DNA of 64,000 nucleotides from Bacteroidia bacterium Ga0077558 (GTDB lineage Bacteria; Bacteroidota; Bacteroidia; Chitinophagales; Chitinophagaceae): NCBI GenBank assembly GCA_001464625.1, contig LNFJ01000031.1, positions 1 to 64,000 of the forward strand, read 5' to 3'. Shown piece by piece: positions 16,936 to 25,557 of this stretch (position 1 is its first letter; each line of letters starts with the position of its first letter). The notes under the pieces were generated by a model. It saw only the letters and a program-made list of their open reading frames with translations, ran no database searches and was not told where the DNA came from. The position numbers and the translations under genes were made by a program.

Positions 16936-18012
16936 ATGGCAAGCCCAAAATTCTCCAGTGCATCTCAGTCCTTTCATGGCGAATTAAAAAGAAGAATAAG
17001 TGAGTACTTCACTAAAGAAGGAAAAGAATCAACAGGAAATTTTTCTTTATATTTTAAAGCAATTTTGTTGGTGGTAAGCTTTATAGCAGTTTACACTCAT
17101 CTTGTGTTTTATACACCCACTACCTGGTTAGCTATCGTTGAATGTATTGTTCTTGGTGGCCTTACTGCAGCTATTGGTTTCAATATTATGCATGATGGAT
17201 TACATGGCAGTTTTAGCCGCAACAAATGGATTAATGAGCTTGCTGGTTTATCCCTTAATTTCTTAGGTGCTAATAATTTCATGTGGCGTTCTAAACATAA
17301 TATCATTCACCATACATATACAAATATTGAGGGTATAGATGATGATATTGAAGCAAAACCATTGCTTCGTCTTTGCGAAACCCAGAAATATTATAAAATT
17401 CATCGTTTTCAGCATTGGTATTTTTGGTTGGCCTATTCCCTACTTTATATCTGGTGGGTTTTCTTTACTGACTATAAAAAATATTTCCTCGGAAGAATTG
17501 GCCCTACTTCGTTGACAAAAATGTCGATAGGAGATCATATTTCTTTCTGGGGCTTTAAACTACTACATGCCTTTATCTTTGTAGCAGTGCCCATTTATAC
17601 ACTCGGTTTTTCTAGCTGGCTTATAGGTTTCCTAATCTATGGTATGTTTACAGGAGTGGTACTAAGTATAGTTTTCCAGTTGGCGCATACAGTAGAACAT
17701 ACTCATTTTCCAAAAGCCAATGTTGAAACTAACAGAATGGAAGATGAATGGGCAATACACCAGCTAAAAACCACGGCCAATTTTGCCACTCGTAACCGTT
17801 TAATTTCATGGTGGGTTGGCGGTTTGAACTTCCAGGTTGAGCATCATCTTTTTCCAAGAATATCGCATGTACATTACCCTGCTATCAGTAAAATAATTAA
17901 AAAAGCTTGTGAGGATTTCAATGTTCCGTATATCGAATATCCAAAAATGCGGGTGGCGGTTGCATCGCATGTAAATCACCTGAAAAATCTTAGTAGAAAA
18001 AATAATCATTAA
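16936..18012 (+). CDS. Membrane fatty acid desaturase
   Basis: A 358-aa di-iron membrane desaturase. Three histidine boxes are visible: HDGLHGS (HxxxH), HNIIHHT (HxxHH), and QVEHHLF near the C-terminus (QxxHH). The last form is typical of linoleoyl-CoA/front-end-type desaturases. Hydrophobic pairs flank the boxes (AILLVVSFIAVYTHLVF, and AFIFVAVPIYTLGFSSWLIGF). No cytochrome b5 domain is fused, so an external ferredoxin or b5 is needed. I use ATG 16936 (MASPKFSS) rather than the TTG at 16915. A strong terminator follows, so it ends its transcription unit. The position of double-bond insertion cannot be inferred. Confidence 0.9.
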   Translation: MASPKFSSASQSFHGELKRRISEYFTKEGKESTGNFSLYFKAILLVVSFIAVYTHLVFYTPTTWLAIVECIVLGGLTAAIGFNIMHDGLHGSFSRNKWINELAGLSLNFLGANNFMWRSKHNIIHHTYTNIEGIDDDIEAKPLLRLCETQKYYKIHRFQHWYFWLAYSLLYIWWVFFTDYKKYFLGRIGPTSLTKMSIGDHISFWGFKLLHAFIFVAVPIYTLGFSSWLIGFLIYGMFTGVVLSIVFQLAHTVEHTHFPKANVETNRMEDEWAIHQLKTTANFATRNRLISWWVGGLNFQVEHHLFPRISHVHYPAISKIIKKACEDFNVPYIEYPKMRVAVASHVNHLKNLSRKNNH

Positions 18013-18036
18013 CACTTAATTCAAAATATTTACCCG

Positions 18037-18061
18037 GGAGTTGCTTTGCAACTCCTTTTTT
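18037..18061 (+). terminator. Rho-independent terminator after the desaturase
   Basis: A perfect 8-bp stem GGAGTTGC / GCAACTCC with a TTT loop, followed by six T, 24 bases after the stop codon. Confidence 0.9.
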
Positions 18062-18160
18062 ATGCTGTATTATGGGATAGTGTGTTATCCACAAGTTTAA
18101 CAGCAATTTTGTTCTTAATACAAAGCAGATTAATTTACATCGCTTTTTATATCTCTCTTT

Positions 18161-19210
18161 ATGATCAACGACACAACTTTTGACCCCAACTTTGTAAGTA
18201 ATCCCAATAATAATATTTTCGGTTTACCAACAAACGAAGAAGATTCAAGACTTATAATTGTACCCGTACCATGGGAAGTAACGGTAAGTTGTACGGCCAG
18301 CACTGCCCGTGCCCCGGAAACTATTTTACGGGCAAGTATGCAGGTAGATCTTTTTGATCCGGAAATGCCGGATGCATGGCAGCAGGGTTTTTATATGCGG
18401 CCAAGCGATAAAAAAGTGCTGATGAAAAGCGATTACCTACGAAAAGAAGCTGAACTATATATTGACTATATATCGAAGGGTGAAGAAGTTGCGGCCAACA
18501 CATTTATGTGTAAAACACTAAAAGAAGTAAATGAAGGAAGTGTTTTCATGAACAACTGGGTTTATGAACAAACCAAGGCTTTAATGGATAGAAACAAATT
18601 GGTTGGACTATTAGGCGGCGACCACAGCACACCGCTTGGTTACATGAAGGCGATTGGAGAAAAGCATGGCAATTTCGGCGTTCTACAAATTGATGCACAT
18701 TTTGATTTGCGGGAAGCATATGAAGGATTTAATTATTCTCATGCAAGCATTATGTATAATGCGTTGAAAGAAATTCCGCAGTTAGAAAGATTAGTTCAGG
18801 TTGGTGTTCGTGACTTTGGAAGCGACGAATGGGAATATGTAAAAAATAGCAACTTCAGAGTGATAACCTACTTCGATAAGGAAATAAAGAACCGGCAGTT
18901 TGAAGGACAAACCTGGAAAAATATTTCAGAAGAAATTATCAGCAAACTACCCGACAAAGTATTTATAAGTTTTGATATAGACGGGCTGGATAGAAAGCTA
19001 TGCCCATTTACTGGCACACCTGTACCTGGTGGTTTTGAATTAGACCAGATTTTTTACTTATTTACCCAATTGGCAAAAAGTGGTAAAACAGTTGTTGGTT
19101 TTGATTTGAATGAAGTAGGTATAGGAGGTGATACAGACTGGGACGCTAATGTTGGTGCCAGAGTTTTATATAAGCTTTGTAATTTAATGGTGACAACTAA
19201 TAATAATTGA
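18161..19210 (+). CDS. Ureohydrolase (arginase/agmatinase/formimidoylglutamase family)
   Basis: A 349-aa cytoplasmic binuclear Mn enzyme. Metal-ligand motifs are present in order: GGDHST, QIDAHFDLRE, a SHAS segment, and SFDIDGLDRKLCPFTGTPVPGG. These enzymes release urea (or formamide) from guanidino or formimino substrates. The N-terminal half has an unusual extension compared with agmatinases, common in Bacteroidota homologues, so the exact substrate is uncertain. It starts a tight four-gene run: its stop overlaps the next ATG by one base (TGATG). Confidence 0.88.
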   Translation: MINDTTFDPNFVSNPNNNIFGLPTNEEDSRLIIVPVPWEVTVSCTASTARAPETILRASMQVDLFDPEMPDAWQQGFYMRPSDKKVLMKSDYLRKEAELYIDYISKGEEVAANTFMCKTLKEVNEGSVFMNNWVYEQTKALMDRNKLVGLLGGDHSTPLGYMKAIGEKHGNFGVLQIDAHFDLREAYEGFNYSHASIMYNALKEIPQLERLVQVGVRDFGSDEWEYVKNSNFRVITYFDKEIKNRQFEGQTWKNISEEIISKLPDKVFISFDIDGLDRKLCPFTGTPVPGGFELDQIFYLFTQLAKSGKTVVGFDLNEVGIGGDTDWDANVGARVLYKLCNLMVTTNNN

Positions 19211-19761
19211 TGCGGCAGTTTCAAATTATCCTGAAAAACGAAAAGAAAAAACAATACGAAAAGATTGCCTTCTTTATTATAATTGCCAATATCGCTGCAT
19301 TTATCTTTTTATCGTTCGTATCATTAACCAAAACAGGACGCATCTCTTTTTTAGTGGGAGCAGTTGCTGTTTTTATCTGCCTTGCTATAGATTTTTTTCT
19401 TACCCGTATAAAAAATAATGAAGATACTCCTTACCGGCTTTTTGCATTATTTGTGATCTCAATGGTTTGGATCAATTCATCCTACTGGTGGATAGGCGTT
19501 ATTCTTTTTGTACCAGAAATGTTTTACCTGGTTTCCAAACGTCCGTTATTAGTAATTACAGGAAAAGATAAGATCATCTACCCCTCCTTTCCAATCAAAA
19601 ACATTGTATGGCCCTCTTTAAATAATGTGATCTTAAAAGATGGTCTGCTGACCATAGATTTGAAAAATAATCAACTTATCCAGCAGCCAATAGATGAAAG
19701 CAAAACCTCTGTAAATGAGCAAGAATTTAACGACTTTTGCAGGGAACAACTAAGTAAATGA
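19210..19761 (+). CDS. Hypothetical membrane protein
   Basis: 183 aa from the ATG at 19210 (the track uses the TTG one codon earlier). About four hydrophobic segments are visible (IAFFIIIANIAAFIFLSFVS, LVGAVAVFICLAIDFFL, LFALFVISMVWINSSYWWIGVILFV), followed by a soluble C-terminal part of about 70 residues (KDKIIYPSFPIKNIVWPSLNNVILKD) that resembles a PH-like membrane-protein tail. No family assigned. It overlaps both neighbours (TGATG upstream, ATGA downstream), so it is translationally coupled to the ureohydrolase and the radical SAM gene. Confidence 0.75.
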   Translation: MRQFQIILKNEKKKQYEKIAFFIIIANIAAFIFLSFVSLTKTGRISFLVGAVAVFICLAIDFFLTRIKNNEDTPYRLFALFVISMVWINSSYWWIGVILFVPEMFYLVSKRPLLVITGKDKIIYPSFPIKNIVWPSLNNVILKDGLLTIDLKNNQLIQQPIDESKTSVNEQEFNDFCREQLSK

Positions 19762-21059
19762 GTTTACAACAATCTCCATATATCCTATACTCAGACGGTA
19801 AGGGTAATATTTTTGAAGACACTTCGCTTTTTGTAACTGGCCGAAGCGGTTGGGATGCTTTTGAAGTACCCGAAGACGAATGGATCGAACTGCCGAATGG
19901 CGGCTCTCTGTACGAACTACCCGGACGAAAAGGAATTGGCATTGATGTCGTAACTGGTGAAATGCGTTTATGTGAAAAAGGTTGGGCTGTTGCTGCATTT
20001 ATACCTCCGGCACATACTGGTTTTTATTTGGCCGCCTACGAAACGGATAAAGATGCTCCTACGCTTCCTTTGTTTTGCTATACGGCAGCAGGCTGGTTGA
20101 ATGACAAATTTTATGTACCTGCTACCAGAATAGAACCCGACATCCGGCAGGATTGCGATGGATACGACCAGAAAAAAGTGGAAGAAGGTGTAAAGGTTTT
20201 ACAAAAGCATTATCCGCATAATCGGTTGGTCAGTCATCTTACTAATAATTGTGCATTAACTTATACCTGCCCGGCTGCAAGAAATTTTTCATTAGGAAGA
20301 TGGGAATGCCCCGTTCCTGTTTCTCCAGCTTGTAATGCAAACTGTGTAGGTTGTATTTCGCTGCAACCAGATGAAGAGCCCATTGTTTCAACACAAGACC
20401 GGTTGACTTTTAAACCTACCGCAGAAGAGATCGTTGAGTTTACAGTGCCGCATCTTGAATCTGCTCCTTATCCAATCATAAGCTTCGGTCAGGGTTGCGA
20501 AGGCGAACCATTGTTGATGTGGGAAACCATTCGGGATTCAATTATTGAAATAAGAAAACATACAAAAAAAGGAAGCATCAATATTAATACAAATGGTTCT
20601 AAACCGGATGCAGTAAGAGCATTGTGTGAAGCAGGACTTGATTCCATTCGTGTAAGTACCAACTCTGCCAGAAGAGAAACGTATATGCCTTATTATCGTC
20701 CTAACAATTATGATTTTAATGATATTATAGAAAGCCTGAAGGTTGTTACTTCTTTTGGTGGCTGGACGTCTATCAACTATTTTGTGTTTCCGGGCATGAC
20801 CGATTCTGTTGAGGAATATGAAGCATTAAGAAAACTGATAAAAGAAACAGGATTGAAAATGATCCAATGGAGAAATTTCAATATTGACCCCGATTGGTAT
20901 TTAGGAAAGATCGGTGTAACAGAAATTGGGGAATGCCTTGGTGTATATCAACTGCAGCAATTGATCCGTGAAGAATTTCCTGATCTGAAGTTTGGTTATT
21001 TTAATCCTCCGATAGAAAGAATCAAAGGTAAATTTGAAATGGATTTTGCGCATCATTAA
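19758..21059 (+). CDS. Radical SAM protein, function unknown
   Basis: A 433-aa protein with the [4Fe-4S] motif CNANCVGC (CxxxCxxC, around residue 192) inside PVSPACNANCVGCISLQPDE. SFGQGCEGEPLLMWETIRD is the usual GGE-like SAM-binding strand, and ININTNGSKPDAVRALCEAGLDSIRVS the next conserved strand pair. A 180-residue N-terminal extension precedes the radical SAM core (with a Cys pair NNCALTYTCPAARN). This is not one of the housekeeping radical SAM families (biotin, lipoate, haem, molybdopterin). Its start overlaps the membrane-protein stop by 4 bases, and EamA follows 6 bases later. Confidence 0.85.
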   Translation: MSLQQSPYILYSDGKGNIFEDTSLFVTGRSGWDAFEVPEDEWIELPNGGSLYELPGRKGIGIDVVTGEMRLCEKGWAVAAFIPPAHTGFYLAAYETDKDAPTLPLFCYTAAGWLNDKFYVPATRIEPDIRQDCDGYDQKKVEEGVKVLQKHYPHNRLVSHLTNNCALTYTCPAARNFSLGRWECPVPVSPACNANCVGCISLQPDEEPIVSTQDRLTFKPTAEEIVEFTVPHLESAPYPIISFGQGCEGEPLLMWETIRDSIIEIRKHTKKGSININTNGSKPDAVRALCEAGLDSIRVSTNSARRETYMPYYRPNNYDFNDIIESLKVVTSFGGWTSINYFVFPGMTDSVEEYEALRKLIKETGLKMIQWRNFNIDPDWYLGKIGVTEIGECLGVYQLQQLIREEFPDLKFGYFNPPIERIKGKFEMDFAHH

Positions 21060-21065
21060 CCTTAC

Positions 21066-21974
21066 ATGAACCAACAAACCGCTCAACGAAATATTTACAT
21101 CGGAGTAGGACTGGCAGTGCTTGCTGCATTTATTTGGTCGGGCAATTTTGTAGTAGCAAGAGCCGTTAAAAATGAAATCCCTCCACTCAGTCTTAGTTTT
21201 TTTCGCTGGTTAGTTGCATCCATTATTATTTTCCCTTTCGCATTTAAAAAGTTCAAAAAAGAATGGCTGGTTGTAAAACAATCCTGGCACTATTTGTTTT
21301 GGGCATCACTTTCTGGCATTGCATTGTTCAACACATTTGTATATGTTGGCGCACATTACACTTCTGCAATTAACCTGGCATTGATCGGTACTACCTCCTC
21401 TCCCATTATGGCAATTATTTTTGCCCGAATATTTTTAAAAGAAAAGATTGGCTTTCTAAAATTAGCAGGTCTTATCACTTGTATCATTGGTGTATTGTTC
21501 TTGCTATCAAAAGGAAATTTTCAAAATCTTCTTTCCTTGCAATTTGGCGAAGGTGACTTGTGGGTTTTGCTGGCCGCCTTTTGTTTTGCCGTATATAATA
21601 CATTGGTAAAGAAAAAACCCGCTGCTATTTCTCCTGTCAATTTTTTATTTGTCATTTTTAGCCTCGGCGCATTCCTGCTATTACCTTTCTTTCTCTGGGA
21701 AACAAATCAATACCCCTCAGTTGAGTGGAATACGCATCTTTTACTATCCATTTTTTATCTCGGACTTGGTGCTTCCGTTATTTGTTTTCTGATCTGGAAT
21801 ATTGCTATCAGTAAATTAGGCTCTGGCCGAACAGCTCTGTTTGGAAATTTAATTCCTGTTTTCAGCAGTATAGAAGCTGCTATCATTTTGAAGGAAGATT
21901 TTAATTGGGTACATATTACCAGCATGGTGATTATATTCATCGGCATTGTACTTGCCAACTGGAAGCAGAAATAA
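21066..21974 (+). CDS. EamA/DMT-family transporter
   Basis: A 302-aa polytopic protein with about ten hydrophobic helices and the duplicated five-helix EamA layout. Examples are VGLAVLAAFIWSGNFVVARA in the first repeat and GEGDLWVLLAAFCFAVYNTLV opening the second. FFRWLVASIIIFPFAF is a family signature. DMT carriers export metabolites such as amino acids or nucleosides; the substrate is unknown. Last gene of the tight run, so its cargo may relate to the radical SAM or ureohydrolase reactions (inference). Confidence 0.88.
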   Translation: MNQQTAQRNIYIGVGLAVLAAFIWSGNFVVARAVKNEIPPLSLSFFRWLVASIIIFPFAFKKFKKEWLVVKQSWHYLFWASLSGIALFNTFVYVGAHYTSAINLALIGTTSSPIMAIIFARIFLKEKIGFLKLAGLITCIIGVLFLLSKGNFQNLLSLQFGEGDLWVLLAAFCFAVYNTLVKKKPAAISPVNFLFVIFSLGAFLLLPFFLWETNQYPSVEWNTHLLLSIFYLGLGASVICFLIWNIAISKLGSGRTALFGNLIPVFSSIEAAIILKEDFNWVHITSMVIIFIGIVLANWKQK

Positions 21975-22090
21975 CCTTCTTTTCCAAACCTTAACATTTA
22001 ATAAATAAGCTTTTATGCAAGTTGCACGGGGTTTGCATCGTTAATAACAGGTGTGAACAAGAATGGTTACCACCCTTAATCACCAAACAG

Positions 22091-22098
22091 TAAATTTG
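22091..22098 (+). promoter_or_regulatory. Candidate -7 box (TAAATTTG)
   Basis: A perfect TAnnTTTG match two bases before the first ATG (22101) of the Gly-rich protein. If used, the transcript would start inside the reading frame, so either the second ATG (MSATLDA, 22119) is the true start or the match is fortuitous. Confidence 0.25.
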
Positions 22099-22100
22099 CT

Positions 22101-22976
22101 ATGAACAACGCTTACATTATGTCTGCAACCCTAGATGCAAAGAACAGAAATCAGGCCGCTATGATCACAGCCGGGTTTGTGGGCTTTATGATACTGATTA
22201 TGCTTCTTTTAAAATGGAAGTTGCCAGTATTTGAAAAAATCACTTACTCGCCGGGTATTGAGGTAGAATTAAACCTGCCTGAAGAACCCGAACCTCCTGT
22301 GGATGGAGGCGGAGGTGGTGGAAACCCCGTGCAAGCAGCCGGTGCAGCCGGAATTGCAGCTCCAGCTCCTCCAACTCCGGGTGATAAAGAAGATTCCAAG
22401 GCATTGGATGATAATGATGATAAAGACAATACAGAAGTAACAAAACCGGTTGCTACTAAACCAAAGGCTACCACAATTACTAATACATCGGTAGCCAAAG
22501 TGGAACCTAAGGTGGTTACCCCACCTGCTCCTCCCCGCCCTAAAGCGGTGCTTGGAAAAACTACAACTGGAGCAGGAAAAGGTGGCGGAACTGCCGATGA
22601 CTATGACAGAGCTGGTGGATCAGGAACTGGCAGCGGTGTTGGAAACGGTAGCGGTACTGGTGGTGGAAGCGGAACCGGCAATGGCGGGGGTAATGGTTCT
22701 GGCGGCGGAAGTGGTAGCGGACCCAAAGTAACAAGAGGTGATAGAAAAATTGTTCGCCACTATTCTTTTACAGGAGAGTTAGATAAAGCAACTGTATATG
22801 CCTTTATCAAAGTATCGCCAGAGGGAATTGGTAAGTTTGAAAGCATTGCAAAAGGTTCTACCAATAGCAGTAATGCGTACAAACAAGCTATACAACAGTA
22901 TTTGCAAAATATAAGATTTGATAAAGCTGACCATGAATCAATGATTACGGTTCAGTTTAATTTCAGAGTAAACTAA
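22101..22976 (+). CDS. TonB-like membrane-anchored Gly-rich protein
   Basis: 291 aa. A short cytoplasmic tail is followed by one transmembrane helix (MITAGFVGFMILIMLLL), a Pro-rich and acidic periplasmic stretch (NLPEEPEPPVDGG), a long Gly/Ser/Thr-rich linker (about residues 160-212), and a C-terminal beta domain of about 75 residues (ATVYAFIKVSPEGIGKFES...ITVQFNFRVN). This layout is that of TonB/TolA-type energy-transducing proteins, although the C-terminal domain is not the classic TonB fold motif. In related genomes such genes sit next to ExbB/ExbD and folC (from memory); here only folC is adjacent. MSATLDA (22119) is an alternative start. Confidence 0.75.
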   Translation: MNNAYIMSATLDAKNRNQAAMITAGFVGFMILIMLLLKWKLPVFEKITYSPGIEVELNLPEEPEPPVDGGGGGGNPVQAAGAAGIAAPAPPTPGDKEDSKALDDNDDKDNTEVTKPVATKPKATTITNTSVAKVEPKVVTPPAPPRPKAVLGKTTTGAGKGGGTADDYDRAGGSGTGSGVGNGSGTGGGSGTGNGGGNGSGGGSGSGPKVTRGDRKIVRHYSFTGELDKATVYAFIKVSPEGIGKFESIAKGSTNSSNAYKQAIQQYLQNIRFDKADHESMITVQFNFRVN

Positions 22977-22997
22977 CAACTAAGGACGGACAAATAA

Positions 22998-23033
22998 AGG
23001 GGTGTTATGATTGAATCATAGCATCCCTTTTTT
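22998..23033 (+). terminator. Candidate terminator between the TonB-like gene and folC
   Basis: An imperfect 12-13 bp stem (GGGTGTTATGATT / ATCATAGCATCCC, one bulge and one G-U pair) with a 2-4 nt loop precedes TTTTTT. Confidence 0.65.
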
Positions 23034-23048
23034 GTTACTTTGCAGGCA

Positions 23049-24440
23049 ATGGATTACCAAGAGACCACAGAATATTTATTCTCCCGCCTACCCATGTTCA
23101 GCCGCATGGGTGCTGCTGCATACAAAGCCGACCTTACAAATACGATTAAGCTATGTGAGTCATTGGGCAATCCACAACAGGCATTTAAAACTGTACATAT
23201 CGCCGGCACAAACGGTAAAGGGTCTACCAGTCATATGCTCGCCGCTATTTTACAAACTGCAGGATATAAAACAGGTCTTTACACTTCACCACATCTTAAA
23301 GATTTCAGGGAACGAATAAAAGTAAATGGCGAAATGGTAAGCGAAGATTTTGTGATCAGCTTTACCGAAAACATTACGCCATTAATAGAAGAAATAGAAC
23401 CGAGCTTTTTTGAGATCACCGTGGCTATGGCATTTGATTATTTCAAAAAGCTGCAAGTGGATATAGCCATTATTGAAACTGGTTTGGGTGGAAGATTAGA
23501 CAGTACGAATATTATTACTCCGGAAGTTTCAGTAATCACTAATATTGGCTGGGATCATATGAATTTATTGGGAAATACTTTGGAAGAAATTGCATTTGAA
23601 AAAGCTGGTATCATAAAAGAAAATATTCCGGTAGTTATTGGAGAAACATTACCAGAAACATGGCCGGTATTTGAAAAGAAAGCTAAAGAAGAAAATGCTC
23701 CAATATTTATTGCCCCGCAAATACGACAGGCCGCTGACTGGAAATGGGAAAAGCCTGCCCGACAAGGTCATTCAGGCGGGAATGAATTGATCGTTGAAGT
23801 AACAGAACAACATCATACCGATCATAAAGTATATCATCTTGATCTGCCCGGTATTTATCAAACAAAGAATTTGCTGACCGTTTTGGAAGCTTGTTCGCAA
23901 CTACAACAACGAGGCTGGAAAATTGATGATGCGATAATTCATAAAGGTTTACGGGAAACAAAAAAACTGACTGGCTTGCATGGCCGCTGGGAAACAATTC
24001 ATCATTCCCCGCAATTAGTTGTTGATGTAGCGCATAATGTTGAAGGTATGAAGCAACTGGTGCAGCAAATTGAAATGACAGAGCATAATGAGTTGCACAT
24101 CATTGTAGGTATGGTAAAAGATAAAGATGTAGATAATGTACTGAAGCTAATGCCAAAGAATGCCCGTTATTATTTTACCAAAGCACAAATTCCCCGTGCA
24201 TTGTCTGAAGATGAATTAGCCTCTAAAGCAAAGCAACTAGGCCTGGAGGGAAAATCATTCAGCAATATTAATTTTGCATTACTGAGTGCAGCCCAAAAGG
24301 CACATAAAAAAGATTTGATTATTGTTTGCGGCAGTGTATTTCTTGCAGGCGAGGTTTCACTGGTAGCTGTTAAAGAAATATGGGGAAAAGAAGGCACAGG
24401 AATTTTTGATCACTTCTGGGATTATTTAGGCCATCAGTAA
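23049..24440 (+). CDS. folC: Folylpolyglutamate synthase / dihydrofolate synthase
   Basis: ATP-dependent ligase adding glutamate to dihydropteroate and folates. The P-loop is AGTNGKGSTSHMLAAIL; other Mur-ligase-type motifs are VDIAIIETGLGGRLDSTNI and ITNIGWDHMNLLGNT. HGRWE and VVDVAHNVEGM mark the C-terminal domain. The start is ATG 23049 (MDYQETTEYL, 463 aa), not the TTG at 23040. A short insert (EKPARQGHSGGNE) interrupts the middle region. Its 3' end overlaps the convergent Nudix stop by seven bases. Confidence 0.94.
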   Translation: MDYQETTEYLFSRLPMFSRMGAAAYKADLTNTIKLCESLGNPQQAFKTVHIAGTNGKGSTSHMLAAILQTAGYKTGLYTSPHLKDFRERIKVNGEMVSEDFVISFTENITPLIEEIEPSFFEITVAMAFDYFKKLQVDIAIIETGLGGRLDSTNIITPEVSVITNIGWDHMNLLGNTLEEIAFEKAGIIKENIPVVIGETLPETWPVFEKKAKEENAPIFIAPQIRQAADWKWEKPARQGHSGGNELIVEVTEQHHTDHKVYHLDLPGIYQTKNLLTVLEACSQLQQRGWKIDDAIIHKGLRETKKLTGLHGRWETIHHSPQLVVDVAHNVEGMKQLVQQIEMTEHNELHIIVGMVKDKDVDNVLKLMPKNARYYFTKAQIPRALSEDELASKAKQLGLEGKSFSNINFALLSAAQKAHKKDLIIVCGSVFLAGEVSLVAVKEIWGKEGTGIFDHFWDYLGHQ

Positions 24441-24988
24441 GATAATTCTCCCAATTTTTCCAATGCGTACATTATACAGCTTAAATGCATAGACTGTACA
24501 ATTTTATGTTCCCTTACCAGTGCTTTTAACTCAGCTATACTAAGCAGTACAATTTCTATCTCTTCATTCGCATCTAACTTTTGATGAGCTACCTTCTTTC
24601 CGCCTCTTGCCAAATACATGTGGAGGAAATTTGTGTTGGTAGAAGGATTGGGCGAAATTTTGCCGAGGTAATCGTACGAAGAAAAAGTATAGCCGGTCTC
24701 CTCTAATAATTCTCTTGCTGCAGCGGCTTCACAATCTTTATCTGTATCATCTACACAGCCTCCGGGAATTTCAATACATACTTCGCCAATAGCATGACGG
24801 TATTGTTTTATCATCACCACTTTACCTTCTTCTGTTACCGGAACAACCCCCACCCAAGTTGGAAATTCGTACACATAGTAAGGCTCTACTATTTTACCGG
24901 TAGGCGTTTGGTAAGCTTCTTTTCTAACTTTGAACCACTGGTCGTTAAAAAGATATTCGGAGGAAAGTGTTTGCCATTTAGAATTCAT
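24434..24988 (-). CDS. Nudix hydrolase (ADP-ribose pyrophosphatase type)
   Basis: 184 aa from MNSKWQTLSSEY, hydrolysing nucleoside diphosphate derivatives. The Nudix box reads IPGGCVDD...ARELLEETGY; REL.EE.G is intact, while the upstream Glu of the consensus is not at the standard spacing. The N-terminal ...EYLFNDQWFKVRKEAYQTP and EPYYVYEF segments fit the ADP-sugar pyrophosphatase branch. The track's start (25096) lies inside the upstream gene. An ATG at 25018, overlapping the upstream stop, gives a ten-residue Lys-rich extension and is possible. Last gene in a minus-strand run from fbp. Confidence 0.87.
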   Translation of the reverse strand: MNSKWQTLSSEYLFNDQWFKVRKEAYQTPTGKIVEPYYVYEFPTWVGVVPVTEEGKVVMIKQYRHAIGEVCIEIPGGCVDDTDKDCEAAAARELLEETGYTFSSYDYLGKISPNPSTNTNFLHMYLARGGKKVAHQKLDANEEIEIVLLSIAELKALVREHKIVQSMHLSCIMYALEKLGELSY

Positions 24989-25011
24989 GAAGAATTGTTT
25001 CTTTTTTCCAG

Positions 25012-25551
25012 TCACCATTTCATCCTTTCCCGCAATGATGTAATATGTGCCACATGATGTTTGCCATGCCATGCATACATACCCAGCAGATACCAAAGAC
25101 GCATTGTTTTTTTATGCTCCGGATGAAAAACGGTACGGTTGTTCCATTCATCATCCGTTACATATTTTAATGCTTCAAACCATCGGGCATGTAATGCATG
25201 CAATAAGGTGATAGAAATATTAACTGGCAATTTTTCTACATCATGTAACTCCGCCCACAGTTTTTCTTCATAAGGTTTTATAACAGGATTGTCTTCTGTC
25301 AACGCCAATTTAAATCGTATATAAGCATTCATATGGCTGTCGGCCACATGATGTACCAACTGGTGAACCGTCCAACCTCCATCCCGATAAGGTGTTTTTA
25401 ATTGTGCCTCATCCAAATTTAATATTGCATTTTCAAGAATGACGGGCAGAAATTTTATATCTGCCAGCCATTCTATTTTTTGCTCAATAGAAAATGGCCT
25501 TGGTTCATAACTCCCTATCGGATAGCGAAAGTCTGCTGTAAGGGTTGGCAT
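25012..25551 (-). CDS. bstA: DinB/YfiT-type bacillithiol transferase (BstA-like)
   Basis: A 179-aa cytoplasmic four-helix-bundle metal enzyme. YPIGSYEPRPFS at the start and the long signature TPYRDGGWTVHQLVHHVADS, continuing with MNAYIRFKLALTE, are typical of YfiT/BstA. His residues at VHHVADSH and at the C-terminal HGKHHVAH are the expected Ni/Zn ligands. BstA homologues conjugate bacillithiol to electrophiles. The presence of bshB1 and bshC in the window supports a bacillithiol-using role. It lies six bases from the FKBP gene in a five-gene same-strand run. Confidence 0.85.
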   Translation of the reverse strand: MPTLTADFRYPIGSYEPRPFSIEQKIEWLADIKFLPVILENAILNLDEAQLKTPYRDGGWTVHQLVHHVADSHMNAYIRFKLALTEDNPVIKPYEEKLWAELHDVEKLPVNISITLLHALHARWFEALKYVTDDEWNNRTVFHPEHKKTMRLWYLLGMYAWHGKHHVAHITSLRERMKW

Positions 25552-25557
25552 AGAATT

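Noticed and set aside
23011-23319. 102-aa ORF overlapping the start of folC
   Set aside because: Different frame over the folC N-terminus and the preceding terminator; folC motifs are unmistakable.
24989-25096. Extended Nudix start at 25096
   Set aside because: The extension lies wholly inside the upstream DinB-like gene, and the family normally starts near MNSKWQTL.
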